Source of the DNA: Rhizobiaceae bacterium
GTDB taxonomy: Bacteria > Pseudomonadota > Alphaproteobacteria > Rhizobiales > Rhizobiaceae
Direction of reading: 5' to 3'
Length of the DNA: 12,153 bases
Assembly (NCBI GenBank): GCA_021648425.1
Contig: JAKISV010000077.1
Span: 1-12,153 of the forward strand
Shown: positions 5,338 to 12,153 of the stretch, one piece after another
Layout: each line of letters opens with the position of its first letter
How positions within the stretch are numbered: position 1 is the first letter of the stretch
Program-made: the position numbers and the translations under genes
The notes under the pieces: model-generated
Told to the model about the DNA's origin: nothing
Seen by the model: only the letters and a program-made list of their open reading frames with translations
Databases searched by the model: none

Positions 5338-6749
5338 TATTCACCACTCAATGCGGCCAGTTCCCCCGGCAGGGCATTAGCCCACTGCGATACATTGCCA
5401 GCCCCTAGAAAAATCACGAAATCATCAGGTTTCGCGATATCTGCAATCAGTTGTGCCAGACCTTCCTGACCATCGATCACCCGCGCATCGCGGTGGCCGC
5501 CAGATTTCAATCCCGCTACCAGCGACACTTCATCAAACCCTTCAAGCGGCTCCTCTCCGGCACGATAAACCGGTGCCACCAGCACAATATCCGCATCGTT
5601 GAAGCAAGCGTTAAATTCGCCAAACAAATCACGCAGCCGGGTAAACCTGTGGGGTTGTTTGACCGCAATAACCCGGCCTTTTCCCGCTGCAACACGCGCC
5701 GCTTTCAATACCGCTGCAATTTCAACAGGATGGTGTGCATAGTCATCAATGATCGTCACACCATTCCAAATTCCGGTTTGTGTAAAACGGCGTTTCACCC
5801 CGGTAAATTGCGCCAGACCTTTGCGAATGCCCGCTTCATCCACTCCCAATTCCAGCGCAATAGCAATTGCAGCGGTGGCATTGGAGATATTATGAATTCC
5901 GGGCATTGGCAAAACCAGCTCTTTCATTTCACTGATGTCGCCACTCTTTCTGTCGCGCGCAAACAGATTGAAGTATGAGTTCAACCCTTCATTACGCAGA
6001 TATTCAAAGCGCACATCGGATTGTATGTTTTCACCATAGGTCACCACCCGGCGATCTGTGATACTAGACACCAGCACCTGCACTTCATGGTGGTCCAGAC
6101 ACATAACACCAAATCCGTAAAACGGTACATTCTCAACAAACTGCCTGAATGCATCACGCACCGCATCAAATGTTCCATAATGGTCCAGATGCTCGGGATC
6201 GATATTGGTAACAACGGCAACATCAGCTGGTAACTTCAAAAAAGTCCCATCAGACTCATCTGCTTCCACCACCATCCACTCACCATCACCCATGCGCGCA
6301 TTGGTGCCATAGGCATTGATGATGCCGCCATTGATTACCGTTGGATCAAGCCCTCCAGCATCCAACAAAGTGCCAACCATCGAAGTCGTCGTTGTTTTGC
6401 CGTGAGTACCGCCAATAGCTATCGATTTTTTAAACCGCATCAGCTCCGCCAGCATTTCTGCCCGTCTGACTACCGGCAGATTGCGCTCGCGTGCTGCAAT
6501 GCGCTCGGGATTATCCGCCTTGATCGCACTGGAAGCGACAACAACTTCCGCATCCCCCAGGTTTTCCGCCCGGTGGCCAATTGAAACGGTTATGCCCTTG
6601 GCTCGAAGACGTTCCACATTGGCGCTCTCAGCCATATCAGAACCCTGCACTTCATAACCAAGACTGTGCAGAACTTCGGCAATACCACTCATGCCAATAC
6701 CGCCGATACCGACAAAATGAACCAGTCCGATTGTATCTGGCATTTTCAT
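5337..6749 (-). CDS. murC: UDP-N-acetylmuramate--L-alanine ligase MurC
   Basis: ATP-dependent cytoplasmic ligase adding the first stem-peptide residue, L-Ala, to UDP-MurNAc. 470 residues, normal length. Motifs in order: HFVGIGGIGMSGIAEVL (11-27) for the UDP-sugar, P-loop GTHGKTTT (114-121), EADESDGTF (162-170), DPEHLDHY (184-191), IHNISNATAAIAIA (285-298), DDYAHHP (335-341), VKQPHRFTRLRDL (363-375) and FLGAGNVSQWA (447-457). The ATG at 6749 has AAGGA about 9-10 bases upstream; a second ATG two codons later is possible. It follows murG after 16 bp and overlaps murB by one base, so the two are probably translated in tandem. No irregularities were seen. Confidence 0.97.
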   Translation of the reverse strand: MKMPDTIGLVHFVGIGGIGMSGIAEVLHSLGYEVQGSDMAESANVERLRAKGITVSIGHRAENLGDAEVVVASSAIKADNPERIAARERNLPVVRRAEMLAELMRFKKSIAIGGTHGKTTTTSMVGTLLDAGGLDPTVINGGIINAYGTNARMGDGEWMVVEADESDGTFLKLPADVAVVTNIDPEHLDHYGTFDAVRDAFRQFVENVPFYGFGVMCLDHHEVQVLVSSITDRRVVTYGENIQSDVRFEYLRNEGLNSYFNLFARDRKSGDISEMKELVLPMPGIHNISNATAAIAIALELGVDEAGIRKGLAQFTGVKRRFTQTGIWNGVTIIDDYAHHPVEIAAVLKAARVAAGKGRVIAVKQPHRFTRLRDLFGEFNACFNDADIVLVAPVYRAGEEPLEGFDEVSLVAGLKSGGHRDARVIDGQEGLAQLIADIAKPDDFVIFLGAGNVSQWANALPGELAALSGE

Positions 6750-6765
6750 GGATGTTTTCCTTTAA

Positions 6766-7875
6766 TCAGAATTCTTCTACCGCATTTCCGGCAATAACAT
6801 GTTCAACCAGCCGGGCAAAATCTTTTGAAGCATCAGGCTTGCCGGTTTTTTTGGCGTTGGTTGCCATTTGCAACAACTCCTGCGGCTTTTCAATTGCTGA
6901 CTTTAATTCATCAGCCAGTCGTTGCGGTGTTAATTCGATCTGCTTTATCACTTTGCAACCTCCCGCCTTTTCAAGTTCTGCGGCATTCATCGCCTGATCA
7001 TGATCCAGCGCCAACGGATAAGGCACCAATATTGAGGGCCTGCCGATGACAGCACATTCGCTGATGGTTGAAGCCCCGCCCCGCCCGATTACCAGATGCG
7101 CATTCGCAATACGTTGCGCCATTGGTGAAAAGAACTGAGACACCTCGGATTTGACACCTATCGAATTAAAGGCCGCTTTTAAAGCCTGCTCGTCTTCTTC
7201 TCGCGCCTGTTGAACAATATTCAATTGCTTGACCAGAGTATTATCCAGCAGTTTTAATGCTTCAGGCATCACTTCACTAAAATACCGCGCACCCTGGCTT
7301 CCCCCGAATATCAGCACATTAAACTGATCCTTCGGCTTTCGTATCTTATAGGCACTCTTTGCTGCCTCCAGCACTTCTTCGCGCACCGGATTGCCCAAAA
7401 TCACCACTTTGGAATCCTGCTCACCCTTGCCAGTGCCAAACCCCATAGCAATTGCCCGGGCCTTTTTGGCCAGCAATCTGTTTGCCCGCCCCATCACCGC
7501 ATTTTGTTCATGCAGCAGGATCAGGGCACCACCGGCAGATGCAGCAATAATCGGTGGCACGGTGGGATAACCACCAAAGCCGATCGCCGCTGCCGGTTTC
7601 AACTTTTCCACCAATGCCCTGCTCTGGCGATATCCCGCACCCAGCGTAAAGGCCGCCTTGATCATTTTAAACGGGTTTCGTCCTCCAATGGTTGCCGATT
7701 TGACAATATGGGTTTCAACCGCCGGAAAATCAGAAGAATAACGGCTTGCGCGGTCATCTGTTGCCAGGTGAATGGTCCAGCCGCGCGCGCCCAGTTCTCG
7801 CGACAGTGCCTGGGCAGGAAATAAATGCCCGCCTGTTCCACCAGCGCAAATCAGAATAACCTTGTTGTCAGGCAA
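6766..7875 (-). CDS. murG: Lipid II synthase MurG (UDP-GlcNAc transferase)
   Basis: GT28-family, GT-B-fold glycosyltransferase on the cytoplasmic face of the membrane that adds GlcNAc to lipid I to give lipid II. 369 residues with GGTGGH (12-17) in the N-terminal half, GFGGYPTVPP (99-108), HEQNAVMGRAN (122-132), GNPVR (161-165), GGSQGAR (191-197), GRGGASTISE (264-273) and PYPLALDHDQAMNA (285-298), all diagnostic. The start must be TTG at 7875: an in-frame TGA occurs ten codons upstream, and the next Met is at residue 71, well past the GGTGGH loop. Only a weak GTGGA ribosome site precedes it inside the ftsW end. The 5-bp gap to ftsW suggests coupling. The extension after GRP/DHDQ is ordinary for the family. 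Confidence 0.96.
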   Translation of the reverse strand: MPDNKVILICAGGTGGHLFPAQALSRELGARGWTIHLATDDRASRYSSDFPAVETHIVKSATIGGRNPFKMIKAAFTLGAGYRQSRALVEKLKPAAAIGFGGYPTVPPIIAASAGGALILLHEQNAVMGRANRLLAKKARAIAMGFGTGKGEQDSKVVILGNPVREEVLEAAKSAYKIRKPKDQFNVLIFGGSQGARYFSEVMPEALKLLDNTLVKQLNIVQQAREEDEQALKAAFNSIGVKSEVSQFFSPMAQRIANAHLVIGRGGASTISECAVIGRPSILVPYPLALDHDQAMNAAELEKAGGCKVIKQIELTPQRLADELKSAIEKPQELLQMATNAKKTGKPDASKDFARLVEHVIAGNAVEEF

Positions 7876-7880
7876 TGGAT

Positions 7881-9041
7881 TTATCCACTTTGCACAGAAG
7901 CATCATTACCGGCACGAAACACCGCCGGGCGTCTTCGCCGCATCTCCGGCCTTTGCCGGGTAAGCGCCAAAATGAACCCCATGGCCAGTGCAGATGCAAC
8001 CAACGATGAACCGCCATAAGATATAAATGGCAGCGTCATGCCTTTGGCAGGCATCAGATTCAGGTTAACTGCAAGATGGATCATTGATTGAATAGCAAAC
8101 AGCGTAATCAATCCGGCAGTCGCCAAACGCACATATGCATCACGCTCCCGCAAAGCATGTGACAGTCCGCGCAATACAATAAATGCAAACACTCCCACCA
8201 GCAGGATTGCCAGCAATATGCCAAATTCTTCCGCAGCAACTGCAAATGGGAAATCTGTATGGGCATCAGGAATGATGCGTTTTACAGTCCCTTCACCTGG
8301 TCCCTGCCCTGTCCAACTGCCATGAACAATTGCCTGCAGCCCCGTTTCCACCTGATAATTATCGCCCTCACCGGTGATGAATTTATCCAGCCTGCTCGCC
8401 ACATGGGGAAAGAACATATAGGCCGCAACAATTCCACCAACACCGATCAGACCAAGCAGGATAATCCAGACCCACGACATTCCCGCCAAAAAGAACATCG
8501 CCCCCCAGACAATCGCCACCAGCATTGTTTGCCCAAAATCTGGCTGAGCAATCAAAAGCGCACAAACGATACCAACAAGAATTATCGAAAACAGATTGCC
8601 TGGAATATCCGGTCGCCGTGCGTTCTCCGAAAACAGCCAGGCAGTAACAATCACAAATGCAGGCTTGATCAATTCAGAGGGCTGCAGACTAAAACCGGCA
8701 ATCAACAACCAGCGCCGTGAGCCTTTTGCCTCAATCCCGATGAACAAAGTAGCAAGCAGCAATACAACTGACAGGGCAAACAAGGCAAGGCCGATACGGC
8801 GAACCTGTGCAGGACTGAGAAACGACGCGCCAATAAGCACGATGACCGCCGGAATCAAAAACAGCGCATGGCGCTTGATAAAATGCAGGCTGTCAAGATC
8901 AATGCGCTCAGCAACTGATGGACTGGCTGCGAATGAAAGCATCATTCCAATCAGCATCAAAAATAAAACGGCCCCCAGCATCAACTTGTCAATTGTACGC
9001 CACCATTCGGCAACAATGCTGTTATCTGCACGACTAATCAT
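7881..9041 (-). CDS. ftsW: Septal peptidoglycan glycosyltransferase FtsW (SEDS family)
   Basis: Polytopic inner-membrane SEDS protein that, together with its class B PBP partner FtsI, polymerises lipid II at the division site. 386 residues with about ten hydrophobic segments after a short cytoplasmic head (1-18). Family motifs: KGSRRWL (106-112), LQPSELIKPAF (119-129), QPDFGQ (166-171), a long periplasmic loop with GQGPGEGTVKRIIPDAHTDF (245-264) containing the probable catalytic Asp263, EE at 271-272, and PAKGMTLPFISYGGSS (331-346). The basic tail (RQRPEMRRRRPAVFR) is cytoplasmic. The ATG at 9041 overlaps the murD stop by 4 bp and has GAGGA 7 bases upstream. Its position between murD and murG is the classic dcw place and separates it from RodA. 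Confidence 0.96.
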   Translation of the reverse strand: MISRADNSIVAEWWRTIDKLMLGAVLFLMLIGMMLSFAASPSVAERIDLDSLHFIKRHALFLIPAVIVLIGASFLSPAQVRRIGLALFALSVVLLLATLFIGIEAKGSRRWLLIAGFSLQPSELIKPAFVIVTAWLFSENARRPDIPGNLFSIILVGIVCALLIAQPDFGQTMLVAIVWGAMFFLAGMSWVWIILLGLIGVGGIVAAYMFFPHVASRLDKFITGEGDNYQVETGLQAIVHGSWTGQGPGEGTVKRIIPDAHTDFPFAVAAEEFGILLAILLVGVFAFIVLRGLSHALRERDAYVRLATAGLITLFAIQSMIHLAVNLNLMPAKGMTLPFISYGGSSLVASALAMGFILALTRQRPEMRRRRPAVFRAGNDASVQSG

Positions 9042-10435
9042 GTTTTTGTCCTCGAACTAAATCCGTCTATCTGCTGAACCAGTTGCCGAAACCGCTCCCC
9101 ACGAACGGCATAACTTGGAAACTGATCAAAACTGGCGCAGGCTGGTGACATCAATATCACCCGCTCACTACCATTGTCCTTTTTTGCATCCGCGACTGCA
9201 TGGCAAAGCGCCTTTTCAAGCGTGCCCGATATTTCAAACTCCACATCCGCTCCCAGTGTCCCGGCAAATACAGGTGCCGCCTCGCCAATCAGATAGGCTT
9301 TTGCCACCTTCGAAAAATGTGGTCGTAAAGATTCAATTCCACCTTCTTTTGCCAGGCCGCCCGCAATCCAGTAAATGCGCTCATAACTGCCAAGCGCCAT
9401 ATTGGTTGCATCCGCATTTGTACCTTTGGAATCGTTAACAATCAGAATATTTCCGACATTTCCCAATTCTTCCATCCGGTCTTCAAGCCCGGGGTAGTTT
9501 TCAAAGCCTGCCTGAATTTCTTCGTTGCTTAAACCTGCGCTTCTACACGCGCGCCAGGCAACGCATGCATTTTGTGCATTATGAAAACCACGTAGTGGTC
9601 CAATACCGGTTAAATCCGCCACCTTTTCGCCAGGGCCGTTTTGAGCGTAATAAATTGCCCCCTCACCGGTGTAAACACCCTGCTCAAGTTGCTCACGCAC
9701 ACTGACCCGGGTCAAAGGAATTGATGCCTCATCAAGCCGTTTTGCAATTGCGCGACACCATTCATCATCAACGCCCAAAATCGCAGAGGCCGATTTTTGC
9801 ACCAGTCGTTCTTTAATGGCTGCATAATTTTCCATACTGCCATGGCGGTCAAGATGATCGGGCGACACATTGAGTAATATACCGATATCCGCATCAATTC
9901 CCGGCGCCAGATCAACCTGATAGGATGAAACCTCAACCACATAAATCGTGTCATTGGACAATTCATCAAAATCAAGAACAGCCCGGCCGATATTACCTCC
10001 CATTTCCACTTTGCGCCCCGCGCTTTGCAGCACATGGGATATCAGAGCTGTGGTGCTCGATTTACCATTAGTTCCGGTAATTGCTATCAGTGTGGATTGT
10101 GGTGCAATCTCGCGTCGCTGCGCACAGAATAGTTCTATATCTCCGATAACGGGAACGTTCGCCGCTTCTGCCAGTTCCACACTCCAGTGGGGATTTGGAT
10201 GCGTTAGCGGCACGCCGGGAGCCAGTACCAGCTGGTCAAACTTGTCAAAGTCGCATTGGCGCAAATCGCATGTATTAATTCCACCCGATTTTGCTTTTTC
10301 CACACTGTCGACATTGTCATCATAGGCGCTAACCCGCGCCCCGCCACGCATCAGCGCGCGGGCCGCAATCATGCCTGAACCACCCAGACCAAACAGGGCA
10401 ACATTCTGGTCAGCAAATGTCGTTACCGGTATCAA
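9038..10435 (-). CDS. murD: UDP-N-acetylmuramoylalanine--D-glutamate ligase MurD
   Basis: Cytoplasmic ATP-dependent ligase adding D-Glu to UDP-MurNAc-L-Ala. 465 residues. Motifs: Rossmann-type LFGLGGSGMIAARAL (14-28), P-loop GTNGKSSTT (121-129), EVSSYQVD (168-175), NVSPDHLDRHGSMENYAAIK (189-208) with the probable carbamylated Lys208, HNAQNACVA (285-293), NDSKGTNADAT (334-344) and SPACASFDQF (430-439). The chosen start is TTG at 10435, preceded by GAAGGG with about 7 bases between; it gives the N-terminus MIPVTTFAD, which I recognise as typical for Hyphomicrobiales MurD, and no ATG or GTG lies near it. There are 16 bp to mraY and a 4-bp overlap with ftsW. Confidence 0.95.
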   Translation of the reverse strand: MIPVTTFADQNVALFGLGGSGMIAARALMRGGARVSAYDDNVDSVEKAKSGGINTCDLRQCDFDKFDQLVLAPGVPLTHPNPHWSVELAEAANVPVIGDIELFCAQRREIAPQSTLIAITGTNGKSSTTALISHVLQSAGRKVEMGGNIGRAVLDFDELSNDTIYVVEVSSYQVDLAPGIDADIGILLNVSPDHLDRHGSMENYAAIKERLVQKSASAILGVDDEWCRAIAKRLDEASIPLTRVSVREQLEQGVYTGEGAIYYAQNGPGEKVADLTGIGPLRGFHNAQNACVAWRACRSAGLSNEEIQAGFENYPGLEDRMEELGNVGNILIVNDSKGTNADATNMALGSYERIYWIAGGLAKEGGIESLRPHFSKVAKAYLIGEAAPVFAGTLGADVEFEISGTLEKALCHAVADAKKDNGSERVILMSPACASFDQFPSYAVRGERFRQLVQQIDGFSSRTKT

Positions 10436-10451
10436 TGTGCGCCCTTCTTGT

Positions 10452-11537
10452 TTAACGCAATTTCAAAGTCGCCAGCCCGATCAGTGCCAGCATGACCGAA
10501 ATAATCCAAAAACGAATAACCACCTGGCTTTCAGTCCAGCCAAGTTTCTCAAAATGATGGTGAATAGGTGCCATTTTAAACACCCGTTTGCCGGTCAGTT
10601 TAAAAGAGGCAACCTGTATAATTACCGACATTGCCTCCATCACGAACAACCCGCCAATGATTGCCAGCACAATTTCGTGTTTTGCAGCAACTGCCGTGGT
10701 GCCGATCATGCCACCCAAAGCCAGTGAACCCGTATCTCCCATGAAAATCGCCGCAGGTGGTGCATTGAACCATAAAAAACCAAGTCCCGCACCAATCACC
10801 GCCCCGCAAATAACTGCAAGTTCACCAGTTCCCTGGACAAAATGAATTTGCAGATAATCGGAAAAAATCGCGTTACCAGCCAGATAGGCAATCAGCCCGA
10901 ATGATGCAGCTGCAATCATCACCGGCACAATTGCCAACCCATCCAGACCATCCGTCAAATTGACGGCATTCCCCGCCCCGACAATCACAAATGCGCCAAA
11001 CACTACAAAAAACAGGCCCAGATCAATAATCCAGTCTTTGAACAGTGGAAAAGTCAACGAAGAAGAAAAGGGCGCATCCCCGTTGATCATGATAACGTAG
11101 ACAGCAAGTCCGGCAATGATAAATTCCAGCACCAGTCGCCTGCGCCCGCTGAAACCCTTGTGGGTTTCGGAAGTAACTTTCAAATAATCGTCATAAAACC
11201 CGATTGCCCCAAAACCCAGCGTAACCATCAACACAACCCAGACATAAACACTGGAAAGATTGGCCCACAGCAGCGTTGAAACAATCACGCCGCTTAAGAT
11301 CATCAACCCGCCCATGGTGGGAGTGCCAGCTTTTTTGAAATGCGATTCAGGACCATCGGCGCGAATGGGTTGGCCGCGCCCCTGGCGTAAACGGAGCGAT
11401 CTGATAATCATCGGTCCAAACAGGAAAACAATAACAGCAGATGTTACCAGAGCCGCCACAGTTCTAAATGTAATGTAGCGAAATATATTTAACGCCGAAA
11501 CATCCGAAGACAATTCCGTTCCCAAATAGTAAAGCAT
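10452..11537 (-). CDS. mraY: Phospho-N-acetylmuramoyl-pentapeptide transferase MraY
   Basis: Integral membrane enzyme that transfers phospho-MurNAc-pentapeptide from UDP to undecaprenyl phosphate, making lipid I. 361 residues with about ten membrane segments, the expected size. Key motifs: RQGRGQPIRADGP (51-63), GTPTMGGL (71-78), FYDDYLK (114-120) with the Asp116-Asp117 pair, NLTDGLDG (193-200), FMGDTGSLALGG (265-276) with catalytic Asp268, and APIHHHFEKLGW (323-334). The ATG at 11537 is preceded by GAGGGA 5 bases upstream. A 54-bp gap to the murF stop is the largest inside this operon segment; it contains the 10-bp palindrome GGCTATAGCC (11558-11567) but no terminator-like U run. No anomaly was found. 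Confidence 0.97.
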   Translation of the reverse strand: MLYYLGTELSSDVSALNIFRYITFRTVAALVTSAVIVFLFGPMIIRSLRLRQGRGQPIRADGPESHFKKAGTPTMGGLMILSGVIVSTLLWANLSSVYVWVVLMVTLGFGAIGFYDDYLKVTSETHKGFSGRRRLVLEFIIAGLAVYVIMINGDAPFSSSLTFPLFKDWIIDLGLFFVVFGAFVIVGAGNAVNLTDGLDGLAIVPVMIAAASFGLIAYLAGNAIFSDYLQIHFVQGTGELAVICGAVIGAGLGFLWFNAPPAAIFMGDTGSLALGGMIGTTAVAAKHEIVLAIIGGLFVMEAMSVIIQVASFKLTGKRVFKMAPIHHHFEKLGWTESQVVIRFWIISVMLALIGLATLKLR

Positions 11538-11591
11538 AAATATCCCTCAAATCTACCGGCTATAGCCATTACAGCCAAGCTGGCAACTGGA

Positions 11592-12153
11592 TTAATTTCC
11601 AGCCAATTGTTTCTTTACCGCCTCAACCAGAGGCCCGAATTTTATCCCCAGCGATGCCTTGAACATTACCACATCCCCTGGCAACAGATCGTTAACTAAA
11701 GCCTCTTCCATTGCCTTGGCATTTTCGAAATAGCCGGCAAACTCTTTCTTGGACAGATCATCAGCCAAAGGCAAAATTTCCTTGCCAGCCAGCCAGACGC
11801 GATCAATTTTTGCAGCGCGAATCGATTCTGCAAGTTCCTTGTGCAACTTGTTTGATGATTTGCCAAGCTCCAGCATATCCCCCAGGACCGCCACACGGCG
11901 GCCCTTGCCGGTGGGCGAATGCATTGCAAGAACATTTAATGCCGCCGCCATCGAGGCCGGGTTGGCATTATAACTCTCATCAATAAGGGTAACAGGGTTT
12001 TTACGCTCTCCTATATCCAAATATTCCCGCTTCCCCCGACCTATAATAGCCTCTTGTGTGGCCAACGCCTTTGCGGCTTTGTGAATATCTTCCCCTGCTA
12101 ATTTTACCGCCAACAAAACAGCCAAAGCATTACAAACAATATGCCGCCCCGCT
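11592..12153 (-). CDS. murF: UDP-MurNAc-tripeptide--D-Ala-D-Ala ligase MurF, C-terminal part (cut by window edge)
   Basis: Last ~187 residues of the ligase that adds the DdlB-made D-Ala-D-Ala to UDP-MurNAc-tripeptide. The frame is open to the window edge and begins AGRHIVCNALAVLLAVKL, matching the substrate-loop and Asn-Ala helix of Mur ligases. It is followed by LIDESYNANPASMAAAL, the hallmark of MurF, then RVAVLGDMLELG and the C-terminal domain with FKASLGIKFGPLVEAVKKQL. The TTG at 12125 is internal (Leu), not a start. The TAA stop is at 11594-11592. The N-terminal domain and P-loop lie outside the window, where murE would normally be found next. DdlB from this same cluster supplies its substrate. 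Confidence 0.95.
   Translation of the reverse strand, partial: AGRHIVCNALAVLLAVKLAGEDIHKAAKALATQEAIIGRGKREYLDIGERKNPVTLIDESYNANPASMAAALNVLAMHSPTGKGRRVAVLGDMLELGKSSNKLHKELAESIRAAKIDRVWLAGKEILPLADDLSKKEFAGYFENAKAMEEALVNDLLPGDVVMFKASLGIKFGPLVEAVKKQLAGN

Noticed and set aside
8259..8720. Plus-strand 153-codon open frame inside ftsW
   Set aside because: Shadow of a well supported ftsW; low-complexity polar translation without family features.
11558..11602. GGCTATAGCC palindrome and CTGGATTAATTTCCAG hairpin between murF and mraY as terminator or regulator
   Set aside because: Stems are short and lack a T-run; the second includes the murF stop. Could be chance in a 54-bp gap.
1..12153. tRNA, rRNA, CRISPR array, intact insertion sequence
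   Set aside because: No cloverleaf-like gene, regularly spaced repeats or transposase motifs were seen on either strand.

Overview
The window is a stretch of an alphaproteobacterial division and cell wall (dcw) cluster, read entirely from the minus strand. The gene order (high to low coordinates) is murF (3' part), mraY, murD, ftsW, murG, murC, murB, then ddlB, ftsQ, ftsA (5' part). Protein details such as the MurD start MIPVTTFAD, the FtsA stretch RTHNIEVLGIG, and the MraY and DdlB sequences look like Hyphomicrobiales (Rhizobiales). Sampled stretches of the dcw genes have only moderate GC (about 47-50% by eye), lower than typical soil rhizobia, so a marine or host-associated member is possible; I do not name a genus.

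Layout. 12153-4411: seven tightly packed peptidoglycan and division genes with gaps of 54, 16, -4, 5, 16, -1 bp, consistent with one operon. They make UDP-MurNAc-pentapeptide (MurB, MurC, MurD, MurF), lipid I and lipid II (MraY, MurG), and the septal SEDS glycosyltransferase FtsW. 4410-2190: an interruption carrying three unrelated genes in alternating orientation: a secreted DUF302 protein (+), a membrane-anchored staphylococcal-nuclease-like protein (-), and a hemerythrin HHE protein (+). 2189-1: the minus-strand cluster resumes with ddlB, ftsQ and ftsA, overlapping by 34 bp and 4 bp.

The interruption holds the most informative sequence. At about 3686-3805 (-) lies a decayed second copy of the 3' end of murB, in the same orientation as the intact murB tail. 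Most of its differences in the best-aligned codons are synonymous, and it has a Trp-to-stop change. This looks like a scar from recombination that brought in a new murB tail together with the DUF302 gene. The nuclease gene is bracketed by a perfect 13-bp direct repeat, one copy of which supplies its last codons, and by a perfect 12-bp inverted repeat.

Because opposing genes separate murB from ddlB, the ddlB-ftsQ-ftsA block probably needs its own promoter. The ddlB leader contains three GANTC (CcrM methylation) sites within 16 bp. Two of them are overlapping matches to the YGAKTCG motif reported for GcrA-dependent promoters in Caulobacter, so cell-cycle and methylation control is a reasonable hypothesis. 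ddlB, murG and murD all appear to start with TTG and murB with GTG. I saw no tRNA, rRNA, CRISPR array, intact transposase or convincing intrinsic terminator.
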